DNA of 64,000 bases from Photobacterium ganghwense (GCF_003025595.1 NZ_PYMI01000001.1:1240001-1304000); one strand, 5' to 3'; positions 1-10,770 are shown, counted from the first letter of the stretch. Notes: generated by a model from the sequence alone, not told the origin. Translations and numbers: made by a program.

Positions 1-517
1 CTTGCTTCCACTCGTACATTTCCGTTGTTGAGACCACTTTCGCCAGGTCCATGCCTTTCAGACCCGGGAAATCTTTCGCTTTTGCCAGTGCCAGCGCTTC
101 ATCCAGGTTGTCGCCCGCCATGATACAGCCGTTCTGCGCGCCTTTTTCACGCAGCAGACGAGTCAGTTTGCGGGTGTCGATGTCAGCGATGCCAACGATG
201 TTCTGGGATCTCAGGTAATCAGAAAGGGTTTGCTGACTACGGAAGTTGGAAGCGATAAGAGGGAGGTCGCGGATTACCAGGCCTTGAGCGTGGATGGAGG
301 AGGATTCTTCGTCTTCGGAATTCGTTCCGGTATTGCCAATGTGGGGATAGGTAAGAGTAACGATCTGTTGAGAGTAAGAAGGGTCGGTGAGGATCTCTTG
401 GTACCCCGTCATCGAGGTATTAAAAACAACTTCACCAACGGCCGAACCATCTGCCCCAATGGACACGCCGTGGAACACTGTCCCATCTTCCAGGACTAAC
501 AGCGCTGATTTACTCAA
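1..517 (-). CDS. carA: Carbamoyl-phosphate synthase small subunit, N-terminal part
   Basis: This is the glutamine-hydrolysing small subunit of carbamoyl-phosphate synthetase, which feeds pyrimidine and arginine synthesis. Only the first 172 or so codons lie in the window; the gene runs off the left edge, and carB is expected beyond it. The translation shows the typical CarA N-terminus ([14 protein letters not shown], then [20 protein letters not shown]). The start is a TTG at 517, four bases after a GGAGGT Shine-Dalgarno sequence; no suitable ATG exists nearby. It lies downstream of dapB on the same strand, as in E. coli, but behind its own terminator and promoter. Two arginine-box-like sequences overlap the leader. 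Confidence 0.95.
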   Translation of the reverse strand, partial: MSKSALLVLEDGTVFHGVSIGADGSAVGEVVFNTSMTGYQEILTDPSYSQQIVTLTYPHIGNTGTNSEDEESSSIHAQGLVIRDLPLIASNFRSQQTLSDYLRSQNIVGIADIDTRKLTRLLREKGAQNGCIMAGDNLDEALALAKAKDFPGLKGMDLAKVVSTTEMYEWKQ

Positions 518-529
518 GACAACCTCCAA

Positions 530-568
530 GAATAATAATAATGCAATAGAAACAAATAAATTTTCACT
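530..568 (-). promoter_or_regulatory. Two weak tandem ARG boxes before carA
   Basis: Read on the minus strand, TGAAAATTTATTTG (566-553) and TGCATTATTATTAT (545-532) each resemble the ArgR half-site pair TGAATNNNNATTCA, with several mismatches. Their starts are exactly 21 bp apart, the spacing of tandem ARG boxes in E. coli. They lie between the likely carA start point and its Shine-Dalgarno sequence, where bound ArgR would block transcription. The individual matches are weak; the spacing is the main argument. Confidence 0.4.
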
Positions 569-573
569 TACTC

Positions 574-602
574 ATTCCATACAAAGTCAAAAGCCGAGTC
601 AA
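574..602 (-). promoter_or_regulatory. Probable carA promoter
   Basis: On the minus strand a TTGACT -35 (602-597) is followed after 17 bp by TGGAAT (579-574). The hexamers match the sigma-70 consensus at five and four positions. Start of transcription would be near 567, at the edge of the ARG-box-like pair. This is a prediction from the sequence only. Confidence 0.45.
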
Positions 603-1060
603 GCGCATTTTTGACAAATTGCGCGCATTCTAGAGATGACCGTTTGCGCTGTCAACCTTTCACAATAAATTAATACAAGATTACAGCCAACTGACCCAAA
701 TTACGCATCGAGACTGACAAAAGAGCAAGAAAAGTCCTGTATTTTCATTCAACCCCGTACACCAGGAAAAATTTTATCGTTTGCTTTTTCTTGGAATGTT
801 AAAAGAAAATAACTCACCTTCAAAACCGTCAAAAAACCCAAAGATAACCCAACATTTTGATGACCAGACCACAAAAACCAACCACAAACCCACAAAAAAC
901 AAAACTTGAACCGCGAAAACACCATACTCAGCAGACTTTGACGCAAACACCATAACCACAGAAAAAATTTAACTATTTATGCAAAACATACTGAGTAAAT
1001 CATCGCCACGCATACCCTAAAGGTATTTTTTACGTTGCTATTGAGAAGCCGTAAAACAAA
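603..1060. other. A+C-rich intergenic region without a convincing gene
   Basis: This stretch separates the dapB terminator from the carA promoter. The plus strand is strongly enriched in A and C, with runs such as CCACAAAAACCAACCACAAA, so the strand that reads toward carA is G+T-rich. Two minus-strand reading frames of 61-65 codons cross it, but their translations are only F, V, G, L and W-rich products of the base skew and they lack Shine-Dalgarno sequences. I see no RNA gene here. Confidence 0.5.
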
Positions 1061-1115
1061 AAGGCCGCGACAAACGAGTCTCCCTGAAAAGAGAAACTAC
1101 GTCTGTCACGGCCTT
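1056..1115 (-). terminator. Rho-independent terminator of dapB
   Basis: On the minus strand AAGGCCGTGACAGACG pairs with CGTTTGTCGCGGCCTT (1115-1061). An inner AGTTTCTC / GGGAGACT helix with wobble pairs gives a hairpin of about 24 bp, and TTTTTGTTTT follows. This is a long stem that should stop dapB transcription before carA. Confidence 0.85.
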
Positions 1116-1158
1116 TGATCGGGTGTGTTTGGGGATATCTGTGTCGGAAGGTACCTGG

Positions 1159-2064
<906 letters not shown>

Positions 2065-2085
2065 TTAATGCCAGGCTGAGCTCAA

Positions 2086-3030
2086 TCAGCCGACGTTTTT
2101 GACCTGCAGCTCGCGCGGCACTTCAAAAAACATATTTTCTTCACGGCCAGTCAGCTCTTCCACTTCCGCGCCGGTCAGCGCCTGAATACGGGCGATGATC
2201 TGATTAACCAGCTCTTCTGGTGCCGAGGCCCCTGCGGTAACGCCAATTTTGCCTTTGTCGATAAACCAGCTGCTGTCGATATCCTCGGCGCAGTCAGTCA
2301 GGTAACCCGGAGTACCAAGCTTTTCAGCCAGTTCACGCAGGCGGTTTGAGTTAGAAGAGTTTTTAGACCCCACCACAATCATCACATCAACATCGGCGGC
2401 CATTTCACGCACGGCATCCTGGCGGTTCTGAGTCGCGTAACAGATATCGTCTTTGCGCGGGCCCTGAATCTCCGGGAACACTTCCCGCAGTTTGTTGATC
2501 ACATCTGCCGTTTCATCAACAGACAGAGTGGTCTGGCTGACGTAATGCAGGTTGCTTGGGTCTTTAACCGGCAGCCCTTCCACATCCTCTGGTTTCTCGA
2601 CCAGATACATGCCGCCGGTTTCACTCGCATACTGCCCCATAGTGCCTTCCACTTCCGGATGGCCGGCGTGGCCAATCAGCACCACTTCCATATTCCGGCG
2701 ACTGGCGCGGGCAACTTCCATATGGACCTTGGTAACCAGTGGGCAGGTTGCGTCAAACACTGTCAGGTTACGGGCCTTGGCTTCGTTGCGAACCGCCTGC
2801 GACACGCCGTGAGCAGAGAAGATCACGATGTTGTCATCCGGCACTTCGTGCAGCTCTTCGACAAAAATCGCGCCGCGCTGCTTCAGCCCTTCCACCACAA
2901 AGCGGTTATGGACAACTTCATGGCGAACGTAGATTGGCGGCTGGTAAAGTTCCAGCGCACGCTCGACGATACTGATCGCGCGGTCAACACCGGCACAGAA
3001 ACCACGGGGGTTTGCGAGTAAGATTTTCAT
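2086..3030 (-). CDS. ispH: 4-hydroxy-3-methylbut-2-enyl diphosphate reductase
   Basis: IspH (LytB) carries out the last step of the MEP isoprenoid pathway, reducing HMBPP to IPP and DMAPP with an iron-sulfur cluster. The 314-residue product has the three cluster cysteines at their standard places: Cys12 (PRGFCAGV), Cys96 (FDATCPLV) and Cys197 (DICYAT). Conserved histidines occur in IGHAGHPE and in FSAHGV. It starts 12 bases after the fkpB stop and is the last gene of the ribF-ileS-lspA-fkpB-ispH series, followed by a strong terminator. Confidence 0.97.
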   Translation of the reverse strand: MKILLANPRGFCAGVDRAISIVERALELYQPPIYVRHEVVHNRFVVEGLKQRGAIFVEELHEVPDDNIVIFSAHGVSQAVRNEAKARNLTVFDATCPLVTKVHMEVARASRRNMEVVLIGHAGHPEVEGTMGQYASETGGMYLVEKPEDVEGLPVKDPSNLHYVSQTTLSVDETADVINKLREVFPEIQGPRKDDICYATQNRQDAVREMAADVDVMIVVGSKNSSNSNRLRELAEKLGTPGYLTDCAEDIDSSWFIDKGKIGVTAGASAPEELVNQIIARIQALTGAEVEELTGREENMFFEVPRELQVKNVG

Positions 3031-3042
3031 TGCTAGCTGCTC

Positions 3043-3477
3043 TTAATTTTCAATGGCAACGACTTCCACATCGAAAGTCACGCGCTGCCCGGCAAGCGGA
3101 TGGTTAAAGTCGACAGTCACAGAATCACCGGTTACATCCGTAATGATGCCCGGAATATCCTGCCCGTCCGGACCGGCAAATGCGATAATGTTGCCGACTT
3201 CCGCCGGGGCTTCAGCACCAAAGCGGGTCCGATCAATATGGTGAATGTTATCCGGATTCGGCATCCCGAAGGCATCTTCCGGTTCCAGCTCAAAGCTGCT
3301 TTTTTCGCCCTGGGTCAGACCTAAAAGGCATCTTTCAAAATTTTCGGTCAGGCTGCCGTCGCCCATCCGGAACTTGGCCGGTTTACCCATTGCCTGGGTG
3401 GAATCCGCCACTGAGCCGTCTTCCAGTTTGATGGCAAAATGCATCAGTACTTCGCTGTTTTCCGTAATCACCGACAT
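3043..3477 (-). CDS. fkpB: FKBP-type peptidyl-prolyl isomerase
   Basis: This is the SlpA/FkpB-type FKBP, a cytoplasmic prolyl isomerase and chaperone usually encoded between lspA and ispH. The FKBP fold carries the inserted flap domain seen in SlpA (LEPEDAFGMPNPDNIHHI). It ends with the family signature VDFNHPLAGQRVTFDVEV. I chose the ATG at 3477 (MSVITENSEV), seven bases after AAAGGA; this gives 144 residues, near the usual length. An ATG seven codons upstream is in frame but has a poorer ribosome site. Confidence 0.93.
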   Translation of the reverse strand: MSVITENSEVLMHFAIKLEDGSVADSTQAMGKPAKFRMGDGSLTENFERCLLGLTQGEKSSFELEPEDAFGMPNPDNIHHIDRTRFGAEAPAEVGNIIAFAGPDGQDIPGIITDVTGDSVTVDFNHPLAGQRVTFDVEVVAIEN

Positions 3478-3639
3478 GTAGGGTCCTTTTGCGTTCATTC
3501 GTTATCCACCCGGCAGCACAGGCTGCGTCATTGCAGCGGCAGCGCACCGGTTTTCGTTTCTCTCACAGGCGGTTTTCGCGCAGGGAAACGACGGCTTCTT
3601 TGTCGCCGGGCATGTTTTATCCCGCCCATTTAACAACAA

Positions 3640-3667
3640 AGCGCCGCCCGTATCAACGGACGGCGCT
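3640..3667 (-). terminator. Hairpin between lspA and fkpB, weak terminator or attenuator
   Basis: AGCGCCGTCCG / CGGGCGGCGCT forms an 11-bp stem with one wobble pair and a TTGATA loop on the minus strand. The following TTTGTTGTTAAA is a poor T-tract, so partial termination inside the operon is more likely than a full stop. Confidence 0.5.
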
Positions 3668-3693
3668 CAGGGTTATCTTAGCCAAGGAGGCGA

Positions 3694-4224
3694 TCAGTGC
3701 TTAACCGGCTGCTTTTTCTTATCGTCAATCAGGCCTTCGATGATAATCAGGCCAGCACCGATGCAGATTGCCGTATCGGCAATATTGAATGCCGGCCAGT
3801 GATAATTCCCGACATAAAAGTCCAGGAAATCCACCACAAAGCCATGATACATCCGATCAAACAGGTTACCCAGCGCACCACCGATAATCATCGCGTAGCT
3901 GCTGTTCGCCAGCTTGTTGGATGCCGGCGAGCGGCGCATCCAGAAAACCAGTAACGCACAAACCCCCAGAGCGATCGCTGTGAACAGCCAACGCTGCCAG
4001 CCACCGGCGTCGCTCAGAAAGCTGAATGCGGCCCCGTAATTATGAACGTACAGCAGGTTGAAAAACGGCAGAAGTTCGATGCGGTTAGGCCATCCGTACT
4101 CCATGGTATTCATGACCACCAGCTTGCTGGCAATGTCCACGATGAACACCAGAGCCGCCAGCCATAGCCAGCGGACTCCCGATTGTTTCAACGACAGCTT
4201 GTTCTCAGACGATAAATCACTCAT
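3694..4224 (-). CDS. lspA: Prolipoprotein signal peptidase (SPase II)
   Basis: LspA is the inner-membrane aspartyl protease that cleaves signal peptides of diacylated prolipoproteins, after Lgt (also in this window) has acted. The 176-residue protein has four hydrophobic segments. The two catalytic aspartates lie in GNLFDR (Asp123) and FNIADT (Asp150). Its ATG shares one base with the ileS TGA stop (TGATG), so translation is coupled. A hairpin follows the gene before fkpB. Confidence 0.96.
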   Translation of the reverse strand: MSDLSSENKLSLKQSGVRWLWLAALVFIVDIASKLVVMNTMEYGWPNRIELLPFFNLLYVHNYGAAFSFLSDAGGWQRWLFTAIALGVCALLVFWMRRSPASNKLANSSYAMIIGGALGNLFDRMYHGFVVDFLDFYVGNYHWPAFNIADTAICIGAGLIIIEGLIDDKKKQPVKH

Positions 4225-7073
4225 CAGGCAAACTTACGCTCTTCGCCATCACCTTCAACGTTGCTGACACAACGGCCACAGATAGACTCGTGACCTGCGA
4301 TTGTGCCAACATCAGCAACGTGGTGCCAACAACGGTCACACTTCGCAGCTTCAGACGCTTTCACAATCACATACAGACCATCTACGTCAGTTTCCTGCGC
4401 GTCTTCCGGCTTGCTGTCAACGGTGATCACTTGCGCTTTAGACGTCAGCAACACAAAACGCAGCTCGTCTTCCAGCAGGTTCAGCTTCGCCGCCAGTTCA
4501 GCGGTAGCAGCCAGTGTCACTTCGGCCTGCAGAGCGCCACCGATGACTTTATCGTTACGGGCAGACTCCAGCAGCTTGTTCACCGCACCACGTACTTTCT
4601 GGATTTCAGTCCAGAATTCGTTGTTCAGCGCTTCGCCGTCCGCCAGACCAAACAGGCCTTCGAACCACTCACCAGTGAAGACAAACTTCTCGCGCGACTC
4701 ACCGTTACCCTGCGCAGCCGGCATCTCGTTCCAGATTTCATCGGCCGTGAACGACATGATTGGTGCCATCCAGCGAACCATCGCTTCGATGATGTAGAAC
4801 AGTGCTGTCTGACAGCTACGTTGTGCGTGACCGCCAAGTTTTGCTGTGTACTGACGGTCTTTGATCACATCGAGATAGAAAGAGCCCATCTCGATGGAAC
4901 AGAAGTGCATCAGACGCTGAGTTACAGCGTGCAGGTTGTATTCGTCATAGGCTTTGATGATGTCAGCCTGTGCCGCTTTCGCACGACCTACCGCCCAACG
5001 ATCCAGTGCCACCATGTCTTCCGCCGCTACGCAATCGGTCGCTGGGTTAAAGCCACTCAGGTTCGCCAGGAAGAAACGTGCGGTGTTACGGATACGACGA
5101 TACGCATCAGCAGAACGTTTCAGGATTTCATCCGAAACGGCAACTTCACCAGTGTAGTCGGTTGAAGCAACCCACAGACGCAGGATGTCAGCACCCAGCT
5201 TGTTGGTCACATCTTTTGGCGCAACTACGTTACCGATAGATTTAGACATCTTACGGCCTTGGCCATCCACCACGAAACCGTGAGTCAGAACCTGACGGTA
5301 CGGTGCCTTGCCTTTCATCGCTACCGATGAGATCAGCGAAGACTGGAACCAACCGCGGTGCTGGTCAGAACCTTCCAGGTACAGATCGGCGCTGTTGCCA
5401 TGGTACTCTTCACGGCTGTCAACCACGGAGAAGTGAGTCACACCGGAATCGAACCATACGTCCAGCGTATCCAGCACTTTCTCGTAATTTGCCGCGTCGG
5501 CGTCACCCATCAGCACAGCCGGATCCAGATCCCACCAAGCCTGAATGCCTTTCTGCTCAACCAACTGAGCCACTTTCTCAATCAGTTCAGCTGTGTTCGG
5601 ATGCAGTTCCTGCGTCTCTTTGTGAACGAACAGGGCAATTGGCACACCCCAAGTACGCTGACGTGAGATACACCACTCCGGACGACCTTCCACCATTGAC
5701 TCGATACGGCTTTGACCCCACTCAGGCATCCACTGAACGCCTTTGATTTCTTCCAGCGCTTTCGCGCGCAGGCCAGCCTGATCCATTGATACGAACCATT
5801 GTGGCGTTGCACGGAAGATGATTGGCGTTTTGTGGCGCCAGCAGTGCGGGTAGCTGTGCTCGTACGCATGGTGGTGCAGCAGCGCACCGTGCTCTTTCAG
5901 CGTTTCGACCACGGCATCGTTGGCTTTAAATACGTGCTGACCAGCAAACAGTTCAGTGTCAGGCAGGTATACACCGTTGCTGCCCACAGGGTTCGCCACT
6001 TCCAAATCGTATTTCTGACCCACCGCGAAGTCTTCCTGACCGTGGCCAGGAGCAGTGTGTACTACACCTGTACCCGATTCAGTCGTAACGTGATCGCCAA
6101 GAATCGCCGGTACATCAAAGCTGTAGAACGGGTGTTGGAAACGAACCAGTTCCAGATCAGCCCCTTTACAGAAGCCCAGGTTGTGGTAGTGCTCAATACC
6201 GGCACGATCCATCACGTCTTTCGCCAGCTCGGCAGCCATGATCAGACGCTCTTTCTTCTCACCTTCAACCTGAATCAGTACGTATTCCAGATCATCTCGC
6301 ACCGCCACTGCACGGTTTGCAGGCAGGGTCCATGGCGTGGTGGTCCAGATAACGATAGATACATCACCTTCACCGGTGTGGCCATCAGCACAATGGAATT
6401 TCGCTACGGTCGCTGCTTCATCCACGGCCTTGAAACGCACGTCGATAGAAGGTGAAACTTTGTCTTTATATTCCACTTCAGCTTCAGCCAGCGCTGAACC
6501 ACAGTCAGTACACCAGTGTACTGGCTTGAAGCCTTTCAGCAGGTGGCCTTGGTCAGCAATTTTGCCCAGCGAGCGAATAATGTTGGCTTCAGTACCGAAG
6601 TCCATCGTGCGGTACGGCTTGTCCCACTCACCCAGTACACCCAGGCGCATAAAACTTTCTTTCTGGCCTTCTACCTGACCCGCAGCGTATTCACGGCATT
6701 TTTCACGAAACTCTGCCGCCGTGATTTTCTGGCCCGGTTTGCCGACTTTTTTCTCTACCATCAGTTCGATAGGCAGGCCGTGACAGTCCCAGCCAGGAAT
6801 ATATGGTGCGTCAAAGCCAGACAGCGTCTTTGACTTAATAATAATGTCTTTAAGAATCTTGTTTAGCGCGTGACCAATGTGAATATCACCGTTGGCGTAT
6901 GGAGGGCCATCGTGTAATACGAAGGATTTCTTACCCTTCTTGGCTTTACGGATTTCACCGTAAAGATCTTCATCGTACCAACGCTTAAGCATTGCTGGCT
7001 CACGCTGAGCTAGATTGCCTCGCATCGGAAACCCTGTTTCAGGCAGGTTCAGGGTATCTTTATAGTCGCTCAT
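4224..7073 (-). CDS. ileS: Isoleucyl-tRNA synthetase
   Basis: This class I synthetase charges tRNA-Ile and edits mischarged valine. The 949-residue product has HIGH at 65-68 and KMSKS near 605. It has the CP1 editing domain ([15 protein letters not shown]) and a C-terminal zinc-binding region with CDRCW and CGRC pairs. The start overlaps the ribF stop by four bases (ATGA) and its stop overlaps the lspA start, so ribF, ileS and lspA form one tightly coupled unit as in E. coli. The presence of the zinc motif and the length mark it as the usual bacterial IleS1 type. Confidence 0.98.
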   Translation of the reverse strand: MSDYKDTLNLPETGFPMRGNLAQREPAMLKRWYDEDLYGEIRKAKKGKKSFVLHDGPPYANGDIHIGHALNKILKDIIIKSKTLSGFDAPYIPGWDCHGLPIELMVEKKVGKPGQKITAAEFREKCREYAAGQVEGQKESFMRLGVLGEWDKPYRTMDFGTEANIIRSLGKIADQGHLLKGFKPVHWCTDCGSALAEAEVEYKDKVSPSIDVRFKAVDEAATVAKFHCADGHTGEGDVSIVIWTTTPWTLPANRAVAVRDDLEYVLIQVEGEKKERLIMAAELAKDVMDRAGIEHYHNLGFCKGADLELVRFQHPFYSFDVPAILGDHVTTESGTGVVHTAPGHGQEDFAVGQKYDLEVANPVGSNGVYLPDTELFAGQHVFKANDAVVETLKEHGALLHHHAYEHSYPHCWRHKTPIIFRATPQWFVSMDQAGLRAKALEEIKGVQWMPEWGQSRIESMVEGRPEWCISRQRTWGVPIALFVHKETQELHPNTAELIEKVAQLVEQKGIQAWWDLDPAVLMGDADAANYEKVLDTLDVWFDSGVTHFSVVDSREEYHGNSADLYLEGSDQHRGWFQSSLISSVAMKGKAPYRQVLTHGFVVDGQGRKMSKSIGNVVAPKDVTNKLGADILRLWVASTDYTGEVAVSDEILKRSADAYRRIRNTARFFLANLSGFNPATDCVAAEDMVALDRWAVGRAKAAQADIIKAYDEYNLHAVTQRLMHFCSIEMGSFYLDVIKDRQYTAKLGGHAQRSCQTALFYIIEAMVRWMAPIMSFTADEIWNEMPAAQGNGESREKFVFTGEWFEGLFGLADGEALNNEFWTEIQKVRGAVNKLLESARNDKVIGGALQAEVTLAATAELAAKLNLLEDELRFVLLTSKAQVITVDSKPEDAQETDVDGLYVIVKASEAAKCDRCWHHVADVGTIAGHESICGRCVSNVEGDGEERKFA

Positions 7074-8041
7074 TGATTCTCGATTCCGTTACTTGGACGA
7101 AGTTGGACATTATTTCGCTCAGCCAGCCACACCCGTGCGGACTGGGCATCACGCTCAATTTGTGCTTTCAACGCATCAAATGATTCAAACTTTTTTTCGT
7201 CGCGGAGCTTATGCCGCAACACGACTTCAATCTGGGCTCCGTAAAGATCAGACTGAAAATCAAACAGGTGGACCTCCAGCTGGCGACGAACCCCGTTAAC
7301 GGTAGGTCGTCGGCCGACATTGGCCACACCCGGAAGTGGCGTCGCTGCGACACCATACACCTCGACAGCATAAACGCCGGACACCGGTGATACCCGGCGC
7401 TTGAGCGGGACATTCGCAGTCGGAAATCCGATTGTCCGTCCCAGTTTCCGCCCATGGGAGACGCGCCCGGAGATACTAAACGGACGCCCTAGCATGGACT
7501 CAGCCAGTTCCAGCTTGTCTTCCGCCAGAGCCTGGCGAATAGCGGTACTGCTGACACGCTGCTGTGAGACACAAAAACTCTGCGTACTGACTACCGTAAA
7601 GCCGTATTGCCTGCCGGCAGCCTGCAGATACGCGTAATCTCCGCTTCGGCCTTTACCAAAGCGAAAATCATCGCCAACTACCAGAAACTTAACACCCAAT
7701 TGCTCAACCAACAAGCGCCGGACAAAATCTTCTGCTGTCAGGCTGGCAAAGTGATGATTGAAGTGAACGCACAGAAAACGGTCAAGCCCAACTTGCTTCA
7801 GTTGTAAGTACTTGTCGCGAAAACGGGTTAACCGCGCCGGCGCATTATCCCCGGCAAACAGCTCCTGAGGCTGGGGTTCGAAACTCATGACGGCCGCAGG
7901 TAGGCCCAACGAGCTCGCCTCAGCCATGACATTACGCAGCACAGCCTGATGCCCCAGATGTACCCCATCAAAATTACCAATTGTCAGCACACAACCGTGG
8001 TGACTGGGTTTGATGTTATGTATTCCTCGGATTAATTCCAT
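7070..8041 (-). CDS. ribF: Bifunctional riboflavin kinase / FAD synthetase
   Basis: RibF converts riboflavin to FMN and then FAD. The N-terminal nucleotidyltransferase half has [13 protein letters not shown] (about residues 20-32). The C-terminal kinase half has [15 protein letters not shown] and the RibF signature with NVGRRPT. Length (323 aa) is normal. It is the first gene of the ribF-ileS-lspA-fkpB-ispH unit; a TATAAT-type -10 lies about 40 bases before the ATG. Confidence 0.96.
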   Translation of the reverse strand: MELIRGIHNIKPSHHGCVLTIGNFDGVHLGHQAVLRNVMAEASSLGLPAAVMSFEPQPQELFAGDNAPARLTRFRDKYLQLKQVGLDRFLCVHFNHHFASLTAEDFVRRLLVEQLGVKFLVVGDDFRFGKGRSGDYAYLQAAGRQYGFTVVSTQSFCVSQQRVSSTAIRQALAEDKLELAESMLGRPFSISGRVSHGRKLGRTIGFPTANVPLKRRVSPVSGVYAVEVYGVAATPLPGVANVGRRPTVNGVRRQLEVHLFDFQSDLYGAQIEVVLRHKLRDEKKFESFDALKAQIERDAQSARVWLAERNNVQLRPSNGIENQ

Positions 8042-8079
8042 GCGTCTTTTTTCAGTTTCGCAGAGTGAAAAACTGACGG

Positions 8080-8111
8080 ATTATATACTACTCTGAACCC
8101 ATCATACCAAT
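8080..8111 (-). promoter_or_regulatory. Likely ribF promoter
   Basis: On the minus strand, TATAAT (8085-8080) overlaps TATATA (8087-8082). TTGGTA (8111-8106) lies 18 bp upstream of the latter. The exact -10 register is uncertain. Confidence 0.45.
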
Positions 8112-8120
8112 TCGAATCAT

Positions 8121-8147
8121 AAACTGACTGTTTTATAGCCAGTTTAC
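8121..8147. other. Imperfect inverted repeat upstream of ribF
   Basis: TAAACTGACT and AGCCAGTTTA form a 10-bp stem (one G-T pair) around a seven-base AT-rich loop. No T-tract follows on either strand, so it is more like an operator or structured leader than a terminator. The rest of the 8148-8274 gap holds no gene I can support. Confidence 0.35.
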
Positions 8148-8274
8148 GTGTATTTCTCTCCCCCGCCTCCTATCTGTGTCTTTCGATTGGCCCGTTTCAG
8201 TTGAGGGCATACACCAACATCAGAGCCAGCGCCAGAACCGAAATCTGCACCTATAAAATAGAGAGGGAGTTTCC

Positions 8275-9834
8275 TCAGCCAGCAGTACGCAGGTGACGCG
8301 GACGAACACCCAGCGCGATGACCGATATCACATATGCCATGGCACCGGCACCAATTAAACCTGCCAGCCACAGCGCACGATGTGCCAGTGACCAGTCGAG
8401 CCACTGCTGCATCCCCGGCAGCATCCACAGCAGTACCGCCACCATCACAGCGCCAGACAGTGCCAGTCGCGCAACGAACCACAGCGTTTCACTGGTCAGT
8501 TGGTACACGCCTTCCCGGTGCAGCCCACGATAGAGCAGCGCGGCATTAACCAGCGCCGACAGCGCGGTTGCCATCGCCAACCCGACATAGCCAAAGAACG
8601 GGGCCAGCATGCCGTTGAACACCATGTTACTGACCATGGCGATAATACCGATTTTCACTGGCGTTTTGGTATCCTGACGGGCGTAGTAGCCCGGGGCCAG
8701 GATCTTGATCAGCATGAAGTTCAAAAGACCGGCCGACATCGCCCACAACGACAGCGCCGACTGGTTCACGTCATAGACACCAAACTCGCCCCGCATAAAC
8801 AGTACCATCAGCATCGGCTTGGCCAGTATCATCATGCCGAGCATGGCCGGAATCCCAAGCAGCAGCACCATACGCACGCCCCAATCCATGGTGTGTGCAA
8901 ACTGCTCACGGCTTTCGTCGACATGTTTGCGCGACAGCGCCGGCAGGATCACCGTCGCAATGGCGATCCCAAACAGCCCAAGCGGAAATTCCAACAGGCG
9001 ATCGGAATAATAGAGCCAGCTGATTGAGCCGGTCATCAGGAAACTGGCAATAAAGGTATCCAGCAGCAGGTTAATTTGGCTGACTGACACCCCGAACAGC
9101 GCAGGCAGCATCAGCTTGCGGATTTTCACCACGCCTGGATCGTGCCATCCCCACTGCGGGCGCACCAACAATCCCTCTTTCTTAAGGAAAGGCAACTGGA
9201 ACAGAAACTGGATCAGCCCGCCCAGAAAGACCCCGATCGCCAGTCCCAGCTCTGGCTGCTCCAGTTGCGGAGACAGGAACCAGGCACAACCAATAATAGC
9301 GACATTCAGAAACACCGGGGTAAAGGAAGAGATCGCAAACTTACCCAGCGTATTTAAAATGGCTCCAGACAGCGCGACGAACGTGATAAACCACAGATAC
9401 GGGAAGGTCACTTTCAGCAGCAAACTGGCCAGCTCAAATTTCGCCGCCGCCGGACCGTCATTTACCCAGTCAAGAAACCAGCCGAAGCCAAACAGCGCAG
9501 TGACGGCCCCGGAGCCCAGGATACCCACCAAGGTAACCAGGGTCACAATCCCACCCAGAGTTCCGGAAGCCCGCGCAATCAACTGCCGCGTCTTATCCAT
9601 ATCCCCAGAGGCATGATATTCGGTCAAAACCGGAACAAAGGCTTGCGAGAAAGCACCTTCGGCAAATAATCGACGCAGAAAGTTAGGAATTTTATTAGCA
9701 AAAAAGAACACATCCGCGGCGGCACCGGCCCCCATCAGATTTGCGACGACCACATCGCGGACCAAACCAAGCACTCTGGAGACCAGTGTCATGGTGCTGA
9801 CAATCAGCCCTGAGCGCAAAAGACGCTTGCTCAC
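8275..9834 (-). CDS. murJ: Lipid II flippase MurJ
   Basis: MurJ (MviN) flips the lipid-linked peptidoglycan precursor across the inner membrane. The protein is a MATE/MOP-type membrane protein with about 14 hydrophobic segments. It shows the family signature NFLRRLFAEGAFSQAFVP near residue 50 and ALFGVSVSQINLL later. I chose the GTG at 9834 (VSKRLLRSGLIVS), nine bases after AAGAGG, giving 519 residues; a longer frame upstream has no support. It is divergent from rpsT and lies upstream of ribF. Confidence 0.94.
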   Translation of the reverse strand: MSKRLLRSGLIVSTMTLVSRVLGLVRDVVVANLMGAGAAADVFFFANKIPNFLRRLFAEGAFSQAFVPVLTEYHASGDMDKTRQLIARASGTLGGIVTLVTLVGILGSGAVTALFGFGWFLDWVNDGPAAAKFELASLLLKVTFPYLWFITFVALSGAILNTLGKFAISSFTPVFLNVAIIGCAWFLSPQLEQPELGLAIGVFLGGLIQFLFQLPFLKKEGLLVRPQWGWHDPGVVKIRKLMLPALFGVSVSQINLLLDTFIASFLMTGSISWLYYSDRLLEFPLGLFGIAIATVILPALSRKHVDESREQFAHTMDWGVRMVLLLGIPAMLGMMILAKPMLMVLFMRGEFGVYDVNQSALSLWAMSAGLLNFMLIKILAPGYYARQDTKTPVKIGIIAMVSNMVFNGMLAPFFGYVGLAMATALSALVNAALLYRGLHREGVYQLTSETLWFVARLALSGAVMVAVLLWMLPGMQQWLDWSLAHRALWLAGLIGAGAMAYVISVIALGVRPRHLRTAG

Positions 9835-9968
9835 AAAAAAAAACCTCTTAAAGATGGACGCAAAAGGTGACTTCCGAGTCCAAATGCTGGTAAAATCTGC
9901 CGCCATATTAACCGTGTTATTCCGCAAGTGCCAATTCAATTGGTTCGGCGGTTATTTGCACAAATCAT

Positions 9969-9997
9969 TTGACAATCTTCGGTTTAACAGGCATAGT
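9969..9997 (+). promoter_or_regulatory. rpsT promoter
   Basis: A perfect TTGACA -35 (9969-9974) is followed after 17 bp by CATAGT (9992-9997). It sits about 45 bases before the rpsT start codon. Confidence 0.65.
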
Positions 9998-10042
9998 CCT
10001 CGGCCTTAAATTGTCACCGTACCAAGTTTTGGAGTTATACCC

Positions 10043-10303
10043 TTGGCAAACATCAAATCTGCTAAGAAACGTGCGATCACTTCAGAGAAACGTCGTAAGC
10101 ACAACGCTAGCCGTCGCTCTATGATGCGTACTTTCTTCAAGAAAGTTGTTGCTGCTATCGAAGCTGGCAACAAAGAAGCTGCAACTCAAGCTTTCGTTGA
10201 AATGCAACCTGTTATGGATCGTATGGCTACTAAAGGCCTGATCCACAAAAACAAAGCTGCACGTCACAAAGCTCGTCTTGCTGCTAAAATCAAAGCTCTG
10301 TAA
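10043..10303 (+). CDS. rpsT: 30S ribosomal protein S20
   Basis: S20 is a small helical protein that binds 16S rRNA in the 30S body. The 86-residue product has the standard start [20 protein letters not shown]. It uses TTG as start codon, twelve bases downstream of GGAG; E. coli rpsT also uses UUG, which is part of its translational autoregulation. Codon choice is strongly biased, as expected for a ribosomal protein. A promoter lies before it and a strong terminator after it. Confidence 0.98.
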   Translation: MANIKSAKKRAITSEKRRKHNASRRSMMRTFFKKVVAAIEAGNKEAATQAFVEMQPVMDRMATKGLIHKNKAARHKARLAAKIKAL

Positions 10304-10326
10304 TTTGAGCCCTTTGATTCAATAAA

Positions 10327-10351
10327 AAAACCGGCATTAGCCGGTTTTTTT
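10327..10351 (+). terminator. rpsT terminator
   Basis: AACCGGC-ATTA-GCCGGTT flanked by an A-run and followed by T-run; it works on the plus strand for rpsT and could also serve hlyU from the other side. Confidence 0.9.
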
Positions 10352-10372
10352 ATATCCGCTCTCCGCGGAAAG

Positions 10373-10672
10373 TCATTCAACATGACAATACATCTTGTGC
10401 AAAAGCTGAATCATTGATCTGACTTCATCGCTTTTCAGACGATAGTACACCGTCTGTGCTTCCTTGCGTGTCTCAACCAATCCATCGCGCCGTAGCCAGG
10501 CCAGATGCTGCGACAAGGCCGACTGACTTAGCCCCAGCTTGTCACTCATCATGCCGACCGACATTTCTTCTTCCAGCAAATAACACAGAATGAACAAACG
10601 CCGTTCGTTGGCCATGGCTTTAAGCAGGGCTACCGCCTTCGGAGCGTTCTGCTCCATTTGCTGTAGTTCCAT
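10373..10672 (-). CDS. hlyU: ArsR-family regulator HlyU
   Basis: This is a 99-residue winged-helix protein of the ArsR family, very close to HlyU of Vibrio, which activates haemolysin and rtxA toxin genes by antagonising H-NS. The recognition region LSQSALSQHLAWLRRDGLV is typical. Cys30 (LFILCYLL) and Cys96 (KMYCHVE) are both present; these are the redox-sensing pair described in Vibrio HlyU. No metal-binding ELCVCD motif is visible. I start it at the ATG at 10672, after GGTGG, giving the length known in V. vulnificus. The position beside rpsT and nhaR is the same as in V. cholerae. Targets in this organism are not known. Confidence 0.9.
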   Translation of the reverse strand: MELQQMEQNAPKAVALLKAMANERRLFILCYLLEEEMSVGMMSDKLGLSQSALSQHLAWLRRDGLVETRKEAQTVYYRLKSDEVRSMIQLLHKMYCHVE

Positions 10673-10687
10673 ACTACTACCACCCAC

Positions 10688-10714
10688 TAAGTTTAGTTAA
10701 TGCTAATATACTTA
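10688..10714. promoter_or_regulatory. Dyad over the hlyU promoter region
   Basis: TAAGT (10688) and ACTTA (10714) frame a 27-bp AT-rich imperfect palindrome just upstream of the hlyU start. ArsR-family proteins often bind such dyads in their own promoters. The inner positions match only partly. Confidence 0.3.
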
Positions 10715-10770
10715 AAAACTACGGGGTTTTCTAGCAGAAGGTGGTGATAATTACAGCAATCAGCTCAACC

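Noticed and set aside
749-959. Overlapping minus-strand reading frames of 61-65 codons upstream of carA
   Set aside because: They have no ribosome site, and their F/V/G/L/W-rich translations follow from the G+T-rich base composition of the strand.
8144-8482. 112-codon minus-strand frame overlapping the 3-prime end of murJ
   Set aside because: Most of it lies over murJ in another frame, and the translation has no family-like features.
9835-9939. 35-codon N-terminal extension of MurJ
   Set aside because: The GTG at 9834 has a ribosome site and gives the family N-terminus; the upstream part overlaps the expected promoter region.
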